From positions 186,001 through 250,000 of the forward strand of contig SWDT01000127.1 in NCBI GenBank assembly GCA_009193035.1: a stretch of 64,000 bases of DNA, in the 5' to 3' direction. Positions 1-12,500 of this stretch are shown piece after piece. Source of the stretch: Halicephalobus mephisto (Eukaryota; Nematoda; Chromadorea; Rhabditida; Panagrolaimidae). Both the position numbers and the translations under genes were made by a program. The notes under the pieces were generated by a model. That model had not been told where the DNA came from, ran no database searches, and saw nothing but the letters and a program-made list of their open reading frames with translations. Every line of letters begins with the position of its first letter. Within the stretch, counting starts at the first letter, position 1.

Positions 1-98
1 CACAATTCTCCGTGTTTATTCTATATTTTACTTTTTATCGATTAAATTTTACTTTTTATATATTAAATTTTATTTTTCATCGATTCAGATTTTTAACA

Positions 99-245
99 AT
101 GACGACAATCCAGTTGAGACCGATTCCCAAGCCCCGTCAGAAGGTCCCCAACGTGGTAGAGTCAAATCCGGGTCCTAGTTTCGTGGAAAATCCAAGTCCC
201 AAGCCAGTGCCCCCGCCGAAGCCCTCTGGGCTCTTTTACACGGGG
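99..245 (+). CDS. Proline-rich coding exon upstream of the RIN gene (partial, joining unresolved)
   Basis: Opens with ATG 11 bases after an acceptor-like site (ATTCAG, AG at 87-88) and closes at a good donor (GGG|GTAAAA, GT at 246-247). It codes 49 residues, rich in proline, with PKPRQK and PVPPPKPSG runs that look like SH3-binding stretches; such stretches are typical of RIN-family N-terminal regions. The base composition is clearly coding compared with the AT-only flanks. The exon ends in phase 0, whereas the next candidate exon (ATG at 576) needs phase 2, so the two cannot be joined directly. It could be an alternative first exon spliced to a phase-0 exon such as 9932 or 24964, or part of a gene that begins outside the window. 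I am fairly sure it is coding and unsure what it belongs to. Confidence 0.5.
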
Positions 246-575
246 GTAAAATTCAGAAAAAATGCAGAATTCGAATTTTTCCAAAAATTGGCTAAAAAAT
301 CTGAGCAAGTTTTTAAAATTAAATATTTTAAAATAAAAATAATTTTTTTTAAATTAAAACTAATTTGAAAAAAATTATTTAAAAATTTAAAAAATATTTT
401 TAAAAAAATAATTTTTAAAATAAAAAAAATATTTTAAAATAAAAGTATTTTTTAAAATAAATTTTAATTTAAAAAAGTTTTTTAATTTAAAAAATTACTT
501 TTTAAATTTAATTTTAATTTAAAAAAGTTATTTTTTTAATTCAAAAAATCACTTTTTTAATTAAATTTTTTAAGA

Positions 576-3500
576 ATGACGGAATCTGAAGAAGAACGAA
601 AAGCCGCTGCTTCCAGAATCGTCCACAACCTCAAAGACGGAGTAGATGCTTTGACTGAAGTGTTGGAAAATTACGAAAACTCCGGCGATCCTACAGTATC
701 CTCTGAAGTTAGTATAAATTATGAAAAAGAAAAAACACCTTTAAAAAGCGAAATTTCTGCTTATATCGTTACTGAAAGTCAGATTCCTTCGACTTTCGAA
801 GAAGTCACTGAAAAACAGAATCAAGAATCTACTTCTGAGGATACTGTAGCCATGGGAGAATCTACTTATGAGGATACTGTAGCCATGGGAGAATCTACTT
901 ATGAGGATACTGTAGCCATGGGAGAATCTATTTGTGAAGATACTGTAGCCATGGCAGAATCTATTTGTGAGGATACTGTACCTATAGAAAAGTCTATCTG
1001 TGAGAATACTGTAGCCATAGATGAGTCTACTTATAGGGATACTGTAACCATGGAAAAACCTACTTGTGAGGATACTGTAGTCATAAAAGAATCTACTTAT
1101 AAGGATACTGTACCCATGGAAGGATCCACTACTTCAACTATGGACTACATCGATGAAGGAGAGGTTGTATGGAGGTCTACAGTAGACAAACAAAGGTTGG
1201 TGGTTTTTTCAGTCACAAAAGTAAAAAATTAAAAAAATATTTTTTTTAAACCTTTTTAATTTTTAAAAATTTTTAACTTTTTAAATTGTTTGGAATTTTT
1301 CTTTTTTTTCTTTTAAAATTTAAATTTTTATATTTTAAATTTTTAAATTTTTAAACTTTTAAACTTTTAAATTTTTCTATTTTTTTATTTTTTATTTTTT
1401 ATTTTAAATTTTTCTATTTTTTTATTTTAAACTTTGAAATTTTTCTATTTTTTTTTAAATTTTTTTATTTTTCTACTTTTTTATTCTAAATTTTTAAATT
1501 TTTTTATTTTATGTTACCTATATATCACAGTAGGACCCCTATTGATTCCTCGTTTGTCACTTTGGCATTTCGATTTTATTGCCCAGAGAAAATTGCGCAT
1601 TTCCTTTCCAGATCTGGACCAGCTGTGATCTCCGTCGGTCTTTCACAAAAACGGATAACATGGCTGATCTCTAATCTGATCTAATATCTGAGAATAAACT
1701 TGAAAGGATCCGAAAAGGTTATTTCTTGAATAATTTTCTTTATTACTTTCGATTTTGAAGATATTTGTTTATTTTCGAAAAATTTTATTTTTGTTTAATT
1801 TTCAAAAGTCTCAGAAAAGCCAAATTTGTTCCTTCGGACTGATTTAACGAGGAACTTCCGGTCGATTTTTCGTTTTTGGACAAATTTTTCTGGAATTTTT
1901 TATTTTTGAAACTTGTTTTTAAAAAATTGAAAGTATTACGAAAGATAACTCTTCCATGGGAGGCTTCGGGTCGAACATGAAAGTAGATTTTCCATTGTTC
2001 ATGATTCCAGAAATTCTGGAAAGTTTTCAAAAATATTATATTTAAAAAAATTCCAAAAATTTTCGTAAAATTTCGAAATATTTTTTTTCTGATTTTTGAT
2101 TTTTTAAATAAAAGTTTAAAGTCAGTTATTTCAAAATCTTCGGTAAAACTCCCAAATAACCTTTTTTCCGATTTTTTTATTTGAATTTTTAATTAACTTT
2201 TTTCCAAAGTCCCTAGTGAAGTTTTTCGTTGATTTTTTAAAATTTCTTTAATAAAAGTCCTGTTAGAACAGAAAAGTAAACTAAAAAGAGAGGATCTGAA
2301 GGATAGCCTGAATATCAGGGAATGTAGAATACTGTAGGGTGTGAATGAGATTCTTGATTTTATTGTATAGGAGTTATGTAATAATTGTATTTTTTATTAT
2401 TGAAGGTTATTAATATACTGTTGTTTTCTACTTCATAAAGAGGGAAAGATTCACCACTATGGTGCAGTCCACGGCCTAGTTACGCAGGTAATAGCCCCTA
2501 GGGATTAGGACAAGATCCTAAACAGCTACATTAGTCACTCGGCACAATCCCTTCTGGTGGTTTACAAACCACATGCTTGATTACGGAAAAGTTTTAACTT
2601 TTTTTATAGTTGTTTTCTACCATAGCAGTCACTATCAAAAAACAGCTATAAAAATAGTGACTGAAAATGAACACTATCTCTGATCTTCATTTGAGCTGCC
2701 AAAGTTACTGTTAAGACAGAAAAGTAAACTAAAAAGAGAGGACCTGAAACGACAGATTGAATATCAGGGAACAGAATACTGTAGGACACAAGTGAGACTC
2801 TTAATAGTCTTGTGTGGAAGTTATATAATAATTGTTATCCCTGCATTATTGTTGAGTAAAAATTAGTAATATTTTTTTCTGTTTATATTCCCACAATTCC
2901 TAAACAATTTTTTCTGACCTCTGGCAAGATTTCGAAATACTTTTTTCAAAATTTCTTTAAACTGCAAAACAAGCTTTTTTCGATCGGTCTTATAAAACAC
3001 CCAAATACCCTTATCTAACTTGTCTAGTAAGATTTCCAAATAATCCTTATTTAAATTCTTTAATCAAATTTCGAGATTCTCTATTTGGTTCTCTGATTAG
3101 TTTTAAATATTCATTTTCTGCCTCAAATAACTTTTTAGTAACATCTCTGGTCTTTCTAGTGACATCCTAATGACCCTTATCTAAGTTAGTTAAAATCCTA
3201 AATAATTATTTTCTTAATTAATAAGTGATTTCTTTAGTAGTATTTCTAAATAACTATTTTTGACTTTTCTAATAAGATTCAAATAGTTTTTATTTAACTT
3301 TCTTAGTTAAAATCCTAATTATTTTTTAACTCATAAGTGATCTCTTTAGTAGTATTTCTAAATAACTATTTTTGACTTTTCTAATAAGATTCAATTAGTT
3401 TTTATTCAACTTTCTTAGTTAAAATCCTAATTATTTTTTAAATTCATAAATGATTTCTTTAATGACATCTTTGACTTTTATAATAAGATTCAAATAGTTT

Positions 3501-6500
3501 TTATTTAGCTTCTCTACTTAAAATCCTAATTATTTTTTTAACTCATGAATGATTTCTTTAGTAGTATTTCTAAATAACCATCTTTGATTTTTCTAATAAG
3601 ATTCAAATAGACCTTATCTAATTTCCTTAGAGTCCTAAACAGCCATCTCTGACCCCTCTGACAACATCCAAATAACCCTTATCTAATTTCGCTAGTAAGA
3701 TTTTCAAACATCTTTTTTTATTTCCTCAGGGCAAGTCCTAAATAATCATTTCTATAACCTCTCTAGTAAGATTTCCAAATGCTCTATTTATTTCCCTGGT
3801 TAGAGTCCTGGATATCCGTCTTTTTAGCTCATAAATAACTTTTTTAGTAACATCTCTGAAGAGCTGTCTCTGACTCCTCTGGCAACATCCAAATGACCCT
3901 CATGTAACTTCCTTAGAGTCCCAAATAACCGTCTAATCCCTATTGTAAAATCTCGCCGGACTCTTCTAGTAAAAGACGGATTGATGGACTGTCTGGCTAT
4001 TGTTTTCGTTTCTCGCTTCCTATTGCCACTTGCTAACCTTGGCCAGAGTTGATCCCGTCCGAGATGAAAGTTGTTGTCCACTAGATCCGCCAATTTCGAA
4101 CCCGACAATTGCCTCAATCCAACAAAATCCAATCTTCATTTGCTCATCTGTTCCAATTTTTGATTCAAAAAATGTCCTGACCTTATTCCCGCGAAAATTC
4201 GTTATGCTTTTTGATCCATTTTGTCCGTTTTATGGATATTTGCTCATCCGTTAAAATGTTAAAATAGTTTAGGTCATGACTTTGTCAATTTCATGGCAGG
4301 AATTTAGTTTTTAAAAATATAAATAATTACATCATTTTTTTAAAATTAATATTTTTAAAATTTTTAAAAATTAATATTTATTTAATTTTAAAAGAAATTA
4401 ATATTTATTTAATTTTAAAAAAACTTATATTTATTTAATTTTTAAAAATTAATATTTATTTAATTTTTAAAAATTAATATTCGTAATTTTTTAAAAAATA
4501 TTTATCCTTATATAATTATTTTTAAAAACTAGTAAATATATAATTTTTTTTAAATTTATAATTTTCAAAAAATTAATATTTTTATAGTTTTCTAAATTTA
4601 TACTTTTATGATTCCTTAAAATTAATATTTTAATATTTTAAAAGAAATTTATTTTTATACATTTTTTAAATTTTTTAAAATTAATATTCGTAATTTTTTA
4701 AAAAATATTTATCCTTATATAATTATTTTTAAAAACTAGTAAATATATAATTTTTTTTTAAATTTATAATTTTCAAAAAATTAATATTTTTATAGTTTTT
4801 TAAATTTGTATTTTTATAATTTTAAGAAATTTATTTTTATATTTTTTAAAAGAATTTTACATTTTAATATTTAAAAAAAAATTTATTTTTATATTTTTTA
4901 AAAATTTATTTTTATACATTTTTTAAAAGAAATTAATATTTTTATAATTTTCTAGTTATTTAGACAATTTTTTAGTAACGAAAACTTGAGTGGTTCTTGT
5001 CAGGAAAAATACGATTTCCTATTTGCTTTGCCTAGTTTTGGAGGTCAACAGAAAAACCAAAGTTTTCATTTTCGTAGATTTTTTGCCTAGTGATTCAGGA
5101 ATCGATATGTTTTATTTTTTTGAGCAAGAAAGAGCCATGAACGGTCAGTGTTTATATATCAAAACAAAACTCACTTTTAAGAATAAAAATGTTTGAAAAT
5201 TTCGTTACAAAAATAAAGAATTTCGAAATTTTCGTGTCAAAATTAAAGTTGTTTTAAAATTTTTATTTAAACAATTTTTAATTTTGAAAAAAATAAATTT
5301 AATTTTTAATTTTTTTAATAAAAATAATTTTTAAATTTTTGAAGAAATTTTTTATTTAAATAATTTTTAATTAAAAAAATAAATTTAATTTTAAACTTTT
5401 TAAATAAAAACAATTTTTAATTTTGAAAAAGTTGTTTTAAAATTTCCCACCACGAAAATTACAGTAACTTCAAAAAAGTAGGAAAAGCTGTTTTTTACAC
5501 CTTTTGTGTTTCTAATTTTTGATTTTTTTGGATATTTGACAACTGTTTTGACAGCTGTAGAATTTAAAAAAACCGTGAATATCCCTGATCGGCCATCAGT
5601 CTCATCTTTCTAATTCTGACTTGCGGCTTATTTTACATCCTTGTGGTTTTCAATTTTTAAAATTTTGTTAAATTTTATTTTTATTTAAAAATACGAAAAA
5701 TTACTTTTATTTAAAATTAATTTTCTTAATTAAAAAATTTTTATTTAAAAATAAAAAAATTAATTCTATCAAAAAAATTGTTTTTTTAAATAATAAATTT
5801 ATTTTTTTAACAATAAAAAATTTCTAAAATAAGAAATTTATTTTTCTTAAAGAATAAAAAATTTTTTAAATAAAAAGTTTATTTTTTTTAATAATGAATT
5901 TATTTTTTTAAATAAGAAATTCGTTTTTTTAATAAATTTATTTTAATAAAAAATTAATTTTTTTAAATAAGAAATTTATTTTCTTAATAAATTTACTTTA
6001 ATAAAAAATTTATTTTTTTAAATAAGAAATTCGTTTTTTTAATAAATTTATTTTAATAAGAAATTTATTTTCTTAATAAATTTACTTTAATAAAAAGTTT
6101 ATTTTTTTTAAATAAGAAATTCGTTTTTTTAATAAATTTACTTTAATAAAAAATTAATTTTTTTAAATAAGAAATTCGTTGTTTTAATAAATTTACTTTA
6201 ATAAGAAATTAATTTTTGTATTTTAGAGAGAGTAATGACGATGACGAAACCCCAGTAAAGAAAGACCAGTCATTGTCCGTTGGTGACCTGTCCGATTCCG
6301 AAAAAGTGCCAAAAGCGGAGGAATTGAGAGTCATTATTCCTGAGAGCGATTATTCCGAAGGTGAAGTTGATCCTACTGCGTTAAATATTCAATTTAATTC
6401 ACAAAACGAACAACAAAATAAATCAGAAAAAATGGACAAAAGTAAGTAAAATTTTTTAATTTTCGCTTTAGGACAAATTCTCTTTTATTTTATTTTAATT

Positions 6501-9500
6501 TTATTTTTAATTTAATTTTATTTTTAATTTAATTTATTTTATTTTAATTTTATTTTTTATTTTTTTCATAAGAAATGAAAGAAAACAGAAAATGATCAAA
6601 AAATCTTGTTGATTGGCCATTTTGAGGATTTTCTGGATATTGTTTGTTCCTATTCGTTTCAAGTCACCTATCCATCGGGATGGGGATCGTCCACGTTTCC
6701 TTTTTCCAGGAGATTCTTTTTTGGAAACTAAAATTAATGTCAGAAAATTTGGAAGATATTTAGTTTTTTCATCGTGGAAAACATAAATTTTAAAGTATTT
6801 TTAAGATTTATTTAAGTCTTGTCGCGAAAATATTAAATAATTACTGTAATAATTTTAATATTTTTTAAATTTTTTTCACTCCAGAACATCTTGAAAATCT
6901 TTGGTATTTTCGCTGTAAGAAAATTAAGCGTTTTAAATTTTATCTCGGTCTTGTCACGAAAATATTAAACGACTATTACAGTAATTCTAGATTTTTTCGC
7001 TCCAGAACATCTTTGGTATTTTCGCTGTAAGAAAATTAAATACTTTCAAGATTTATCTAGGTCTTGTCACGAAAATATTAAATAATTACTGTAATAATTT
7101 AAGTATTTTTTTCGCTCCAGAACACTTTAAGGATCTTTGATATTTTCGTTCTAAGAAAATCGAAAATTTTAAATATTCTAAAATCCATCTAGATTTTACT
7201 ACGAAATTACTGTAAAAAACAATTTAAACTTTTTTCGTGTCAAGATGCCATAAAATTAATTCATATTTTCGTCGTAAGAAAATCGAAAATTTCAACAACC
7301 ATAGATCCCACTAAAAAAATACTGATCAATTACTGTAGAAATTCTACAGTATCTTTAATTTTTTTAAAGATTTATATTTAAAATTTTTCTAAATTAAAAA
7401 AAGTCGGAAATTCTTGAAAAAAAGATTTTTAAATTTAAAAAAAGTCGAAAATTCTTTAAAAACATTTTTTTAAATTAAAAAAAAGTCGAAAAAAATTTTT
7501 CTAAATTAAAAAAAAAGTCGAAAATTCTCGAAAAAAATTTTTTTAAATTAAAAAAAAAGTCGAAAATCCCCTAAAAAATTTTTTTTTATACTGTAGTTGT
7601 CTGAAAGGATCTCCAGAATCCCATTTCCTGAGGATCACGATTCTGACTCGTTTGTTGTGAAAAGCAGATGGTTTTTTGTTTTGACAGGAGAAATTTTATT
7701 TGACCGTTTTCAACGCAAAAAATTGACGATTGTCATTTTGTCCATCTTTTTTGACAGCCAGTTGATTTTCGTCGTTGAAAAAATTAAAAAAATTAAAAAT
7801 TATTTTTTACTAAATATTTAAAATATTAAAAAAAGTATTAATTTTTAAAAAATGCCAGGTAAGAAAATTGTTTTTTTCTAAAAACTAGACTTATTTTTTT
7901 AGAAAAAATAAAAAAACTTAATCGATTACAATCTTGGATTTTCGCTGCGAGAAAAAAATAAAAATAGTTTTAGTCTGAAGTTAGTATCTACAGTAAATTG
8001 AATTTTTAAAGTTTAAAATTTTAAATTTAAAAAATTTTTAAATTCTAATTTTTTTGAAATTTTAAACTTTTTCGAATATTTAAAAATTTTATTTTTTCGA
8101 ATATTTTTATTAAAAATAATTTTTTTTCTCTTACCACGAAAATTATATTTTTCGAATATTTTTATTAAAAATAATTTTTTTTCTCTCACCACGAAAATTG
8201 CATTTTTCAATTATTCCAGTTGAGACTACAATAATTTTTTAAATTTTTCCCACCACGAAAATTTTACTTTTCAATTATTCCAGTTGAGATTAAAATAATT
8301 TTTTTCTCTCACCACAAAAATTGCATTTTTCGAATATTTTCATCAAAAATAATTTTTTTCTCTCATCATGAAAATTTCACTTTTTAATTATTCCAGTTGA
8401 GACTACAGTAATTTTTTAAATTTTTCCACCACGAAAATTTTACTTTTTAATTATTCCAGTTGAGATTAAAATAATTTTTTTAATTTTTCCACAACGAAAA
8501 TTTTACTTTTTAATTATTCCTTTTCAAATTACAGTAATTTTTTAAATTTTTCCTACCACGAAAATTTTACTTTTTAACTACTTCAGTTGGGACTATTTTT
8601 TGCTCACTACAAAAACTAAAAATCATTTAAAATAACTCAAAATTCTTTAAATTTACTCAAGTTTAATCAATTCAGCTTTTGCACTTTTGACGCAATTTGT
8701 TGTGGAACTGAATTTGTTGTTTTTACAAAGCTCTCAACTTTGTCTGTTTGCTTTCTTCCAATATTTTTATTTAATAAAAATTTTTCAACAGCTATTTAAT
8801 AAGTTTTTAAAATTTAGTCGAACAAATTGAATAAAAGCATTTCCGAGTTGCTCTTTTTCGAAAAAAACAAGAATGACCGCTTTTGGAATCTCGCCAAATC
8901 CCAAATGTTGCCAATTTTCCTCTACAATGGACATTTTTAGTTTTTAACAAATTTAAAAAGACAAATTTCAAAAAAAATAAAAAAAAATAAAAAAAATCAA
9001 TTTTTTAAACAACTTTCTGAAATTCGAATTTCCCGCCTTTACCGTATTTCGGATTTTCGTTGTGAGAATTGGTTTTTTTGAATTTTTTGTTTTATTACGA
9101 AAAATGTTTTTTTTTGTTTATTGATGAAAATCGATGAATTTTATTTTTTTTTATCTTGGGTCATTTGGAGATTGATCAACACTGATTTCTGCGAATTTTT
9201 GACGCCTACGGGATGTTCTAGATTGTCAATCCGATTTCCTCCATTTTCCGAATTGAAAATCCAAAAGGTCCAAAAACGACAATTTTATTTCCTGATTGGA
9301 ATTTTAAAATTTTTAGTAAAGTTTACTTTTTTAGCATCAAATCACAGAAGAGTGGTCGCCCAAGTACCCCCTCAGAAGCCCCAACCAGTCAGGAGACGGA
9401 GGCTGAAGGTCGAGGACTGCGTCCCTGCAGAGTACACCTCGAGTCCCATCGTTCAGATTCTGGCCAAAGCTGACCAAGAAGTAAGATTTAAAAAATTAAA

Positions 9501-12500
9501 TATTATTTCCGTGTTAGGTCTAAGTTTATTCAAAAATTCAATTTTTTACTATTTTCGCTTCAGGACCAAATTTATTCAAAAAATAATTATTTAAAAAATT
9601 TTCGCTTTAAGACCAAATTTATTCAGAAAATGTTTTTTTTACTATTTTCGCTTCAGGACCAAGTTTATTCAAAAATTCAATTTTTTACTATTTTCGCTTC
9701 AGGACCAAATTTATTTAGAAAATTATTATTTAAAAAATTTTCGAATCAAGACCAAATTTATTCAGAAAATTATTACTTTTACTATTTTCGCTTTAGGAGC
9801 AAATTTATTCAGAAAATTATTATTTAAAAAATTTTCGCTTTAGGACCAAATTTATTCAAAAAATGTTTTTTTTATTATTTTCGCTTCAGGACCAAATTTA
9901 TTTAGAAAATTATTATTTTTACTATTTTCAGAGACCCCTACCCCCTAGGTCCTTTGATGAAATCAACAAGTCTTTAGCTGCTATGTCAGCTTCGTCGGTT
10001 TTTCCGCAGTCGAAAATGACCAACGGTCTTGGGACGAATTCCCCTATGACGACTTCGCTCTTCACAGGGGTGTCCCCCGGGTCCAGTTCGGGGTCGAGTG
10101 GAGTCAGTAGCTCTTCGGATTTCAATCGGTCTGGAAAAGTCCATGAAATAAAAATTCAAAAAGAAAAACGGTCTTCGATGTCGAATTTGCCGAGAATGGG
10201 GATCAGCTCGATCCCGATGACTTCTAACATGGGGATTTTGGAAATCGTAATCAGAACTCATCCCATTTGGTATCTGCCTCATCTAGGGAGAGCCGCGACG
10301 AACCACATGCTGAGACCGATGCCTCCGGGCTGCTTCATCGTGAGGGCCTCCACCAGACCCGGCTCCATGGCCCTCTCGATCAAACTGCCCCTGGGGCATT
10401 CCGGCGACACTGATCATTACTTAATCGAGAAACACGGATCTACTGTGAATCTAGAAGGGTCTCCTCATACCTTCAGAAGTCTACCAATGCTGATCGAGCA
10501 TTACTGTAGGAGCCACGACGAACTCCAATGCAGATTGACGTTGCCTCCGGCGATCCACATGTGCACAGGAGTCATCGATGTCCAGAGAATCGCTTTGATG
10601 GGTCAAGGTAGGGATTTTTGAATGAACAAGGTCCTGGAAAAAATTCCTCCGAAAATCGGGTCTTGAAACGATTTCTTCCGTTTTCAAAAAATTACTCAAA
10701 TGGTCTTCCTCCTTTGATTTTTTACTAACAAGAAAAATCCCAAAATTAAAAAATCTTAAAAAATTACGAAATTAACTATTTTGAATCGAATTATTTGTAT
10801 TTTTATTTTTTTTAAATTTATAATTTATATTTTTAAAAATTAATAATATCATTTATTTAATTATGTTATTTTTGAAAATTTGTAAATTAATTTTTAAGAA
10901 ATTAAAAAAGTAATTTTTGAATTTTCCGCGTTGTCTGCTCGACTCGCGCTCCTAAAAATATAAAAAACAACTTTCCTGGCCTGCATGCCATTTTTTCCTC
11001 CCAAGGACCGTTTTGCGATCTCATGATGCCATGTTTTCCATGAAAAAAGGAAAATCTGACCAGATGAAAGGGAATCGAGTGGTTCGCTTTGATCTTTCTT
11101 TTGTGGAACAGGATTCTTTTTTTTTCGAATTTTTATAAATAAAATTTTTTTTTAAACTTATTTACTCACGATTTAAATACTATTTCGAAATAAAAAATCA
11201 ATGTTATTAAAAAAATGAAAATCTGCGAAATTGTCTCGGAACGAATTTTTCAAAGTTTTTAAAAATTAAACTGGCCTAAAATTTTAATTTTCTGTGGTAA
11301 TTATTTCGCAATATTACACGATTTCGTAATCAGTCGTATATTATAAAAATCATATATGGACTTTTTACAAAATGGTCCCATCGGGAATTTTTAGAAGTTT
11401 TTAGAAATTCAAATAACTTATTTAACGTTTTCGATTTTAGGTAATTTCGTAATTTTACACAATTTCGTAATTAATTTTCTGAAAATATACTTTGATTAAA
11501 TAGATTTAAAAATTTCGAAATTAAGATATATAAAATACTCAACTCTGATTTCCTCGAGAATTGAAAATTATATATCAAAGTTTATAAAAATTCGAAAATC
11601 ATGAGATTCAAATACCCCACTGACAATAGTGTCTTGTATTATTGTTTGTCTTTCGACGAGAAACCTTGTTGTGATTTATGTATTATAAATAAGATAGGAT
11701 AATAGGAAAAACAAGAAACAATTAGAAAATCAACTCCATATATAAAAAGCAGCTGACACAAACATTCGTGTCGGGATCAAGGTTGCTCATTCAAAGAGCA
11801 AATTGGCCGCAAAAGCATGATTATGAACAATTACCAAAGTCGACGGTCAGAATCCAAGGTAAAAGTCGAAATTCAAACTTTTCGTACTAGGACACAACTC
11901 ATAGGTCATGTTTCAATTAAAAAACCCAACTTTCAAGTTTTGTAAATTTAGGTAAAAACAAATTTTTGAAATGAAAAAATTTATAAATGTAATATCAACA
12001 CGAAAAGTTTGAATTTCACTTTTTAATTTTGATAACGAACTTTAATAATTAATTTTGATGACGAACTTTAATGACGAACTTTTACGTTGAACTTTGACTT
12101 CGAACTTTAATGATTATCTTTGAAATTGAACTTTGATGATGAACTTTAATGATTATCTTTGACTTCGAACTTTGATGATTATCTTTGAAATTGAACTTTG
12201 ATGATTATTTTTGAAATTGAACTTTGATATTCAACTTTAATGATTATCTTTGAAGTTGAACTTTGATATTCAACTTTAATGATTATCTTTGACTTCGAAC
12301 TTTGATAATTATCTTTGACTTCGAACTTTGATGATTATCTTTGATGTCCAACTTTGAAGTTGAACTTTGACTATTAACTTTTATAAAACAAATTGGATTA
12401 CTTTTTTGAATAATTTTGAGCATGTGTTTTTTCGAGAATAATTACCTCATGAATCGATTGTTTTTGAAAAATCAACAGGAGGTCTTTCCGGTACTCTAAC

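Larger units (their letters stand above)
1196..6226 (+). other. First intron of the RIN-like model (5.0 kb)
   Basis: It runs from donor AAAG|GTTGGT to acceptor TATTTTAG. It holds long A/T runs (1230-1520, 4300-4960, 5640-6210), two copies of an LTR-like repeat (2261 and 2709), a degenerate repeat field (2900-3930) and a less AT-rich patch at 3930-4250. The open frames at 3824-4254 on both strands have no convincing splice sites. I see no supported gene inside. Confidence 0.6.
6442..9334 (+). other. Second intron of the RIN-like model (2.9 kb)
   Basis: Runs from a strong donor (AAAA|GTAAGTAA) to acceptor ACTTTTTTAG. It contains tandem repeats at 6790-7130 and 8100-8590. An open patch at 7597-7650 (SERISRIPFPEDHDSDS), preceded by ACTGTAG, looks coding but its phase fits neither neighbouring exon. 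It might be an alternative first exon or a relic. Confidence 0.55.

Noticed and set aside
825..1121. Reading the 33-bp repeat as a CRISPR-like array
   Set aside because: The units are contiguous without spacers, in frame with a protein, and the genome is clearly animal.
3824..4254. Overlapping open frames on both strands in the first RIN intron
   Set aside because: No splice sites in phase, no recognisable domain; the open frames reflect a patch of higher GC.
9630..9827. Open frame with repeated FRFRTKFIQKIII-like peptide
   Set aside because: It lies entirely in the 46-bp intronic repeat array and is explained by the repeat.
10481..10699. Open frames on the - strand opposite the SH2 exon
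   Set aside because: They are shadows of the real coding strand, which has conserved SH2 motifs and agreeing splice phases.
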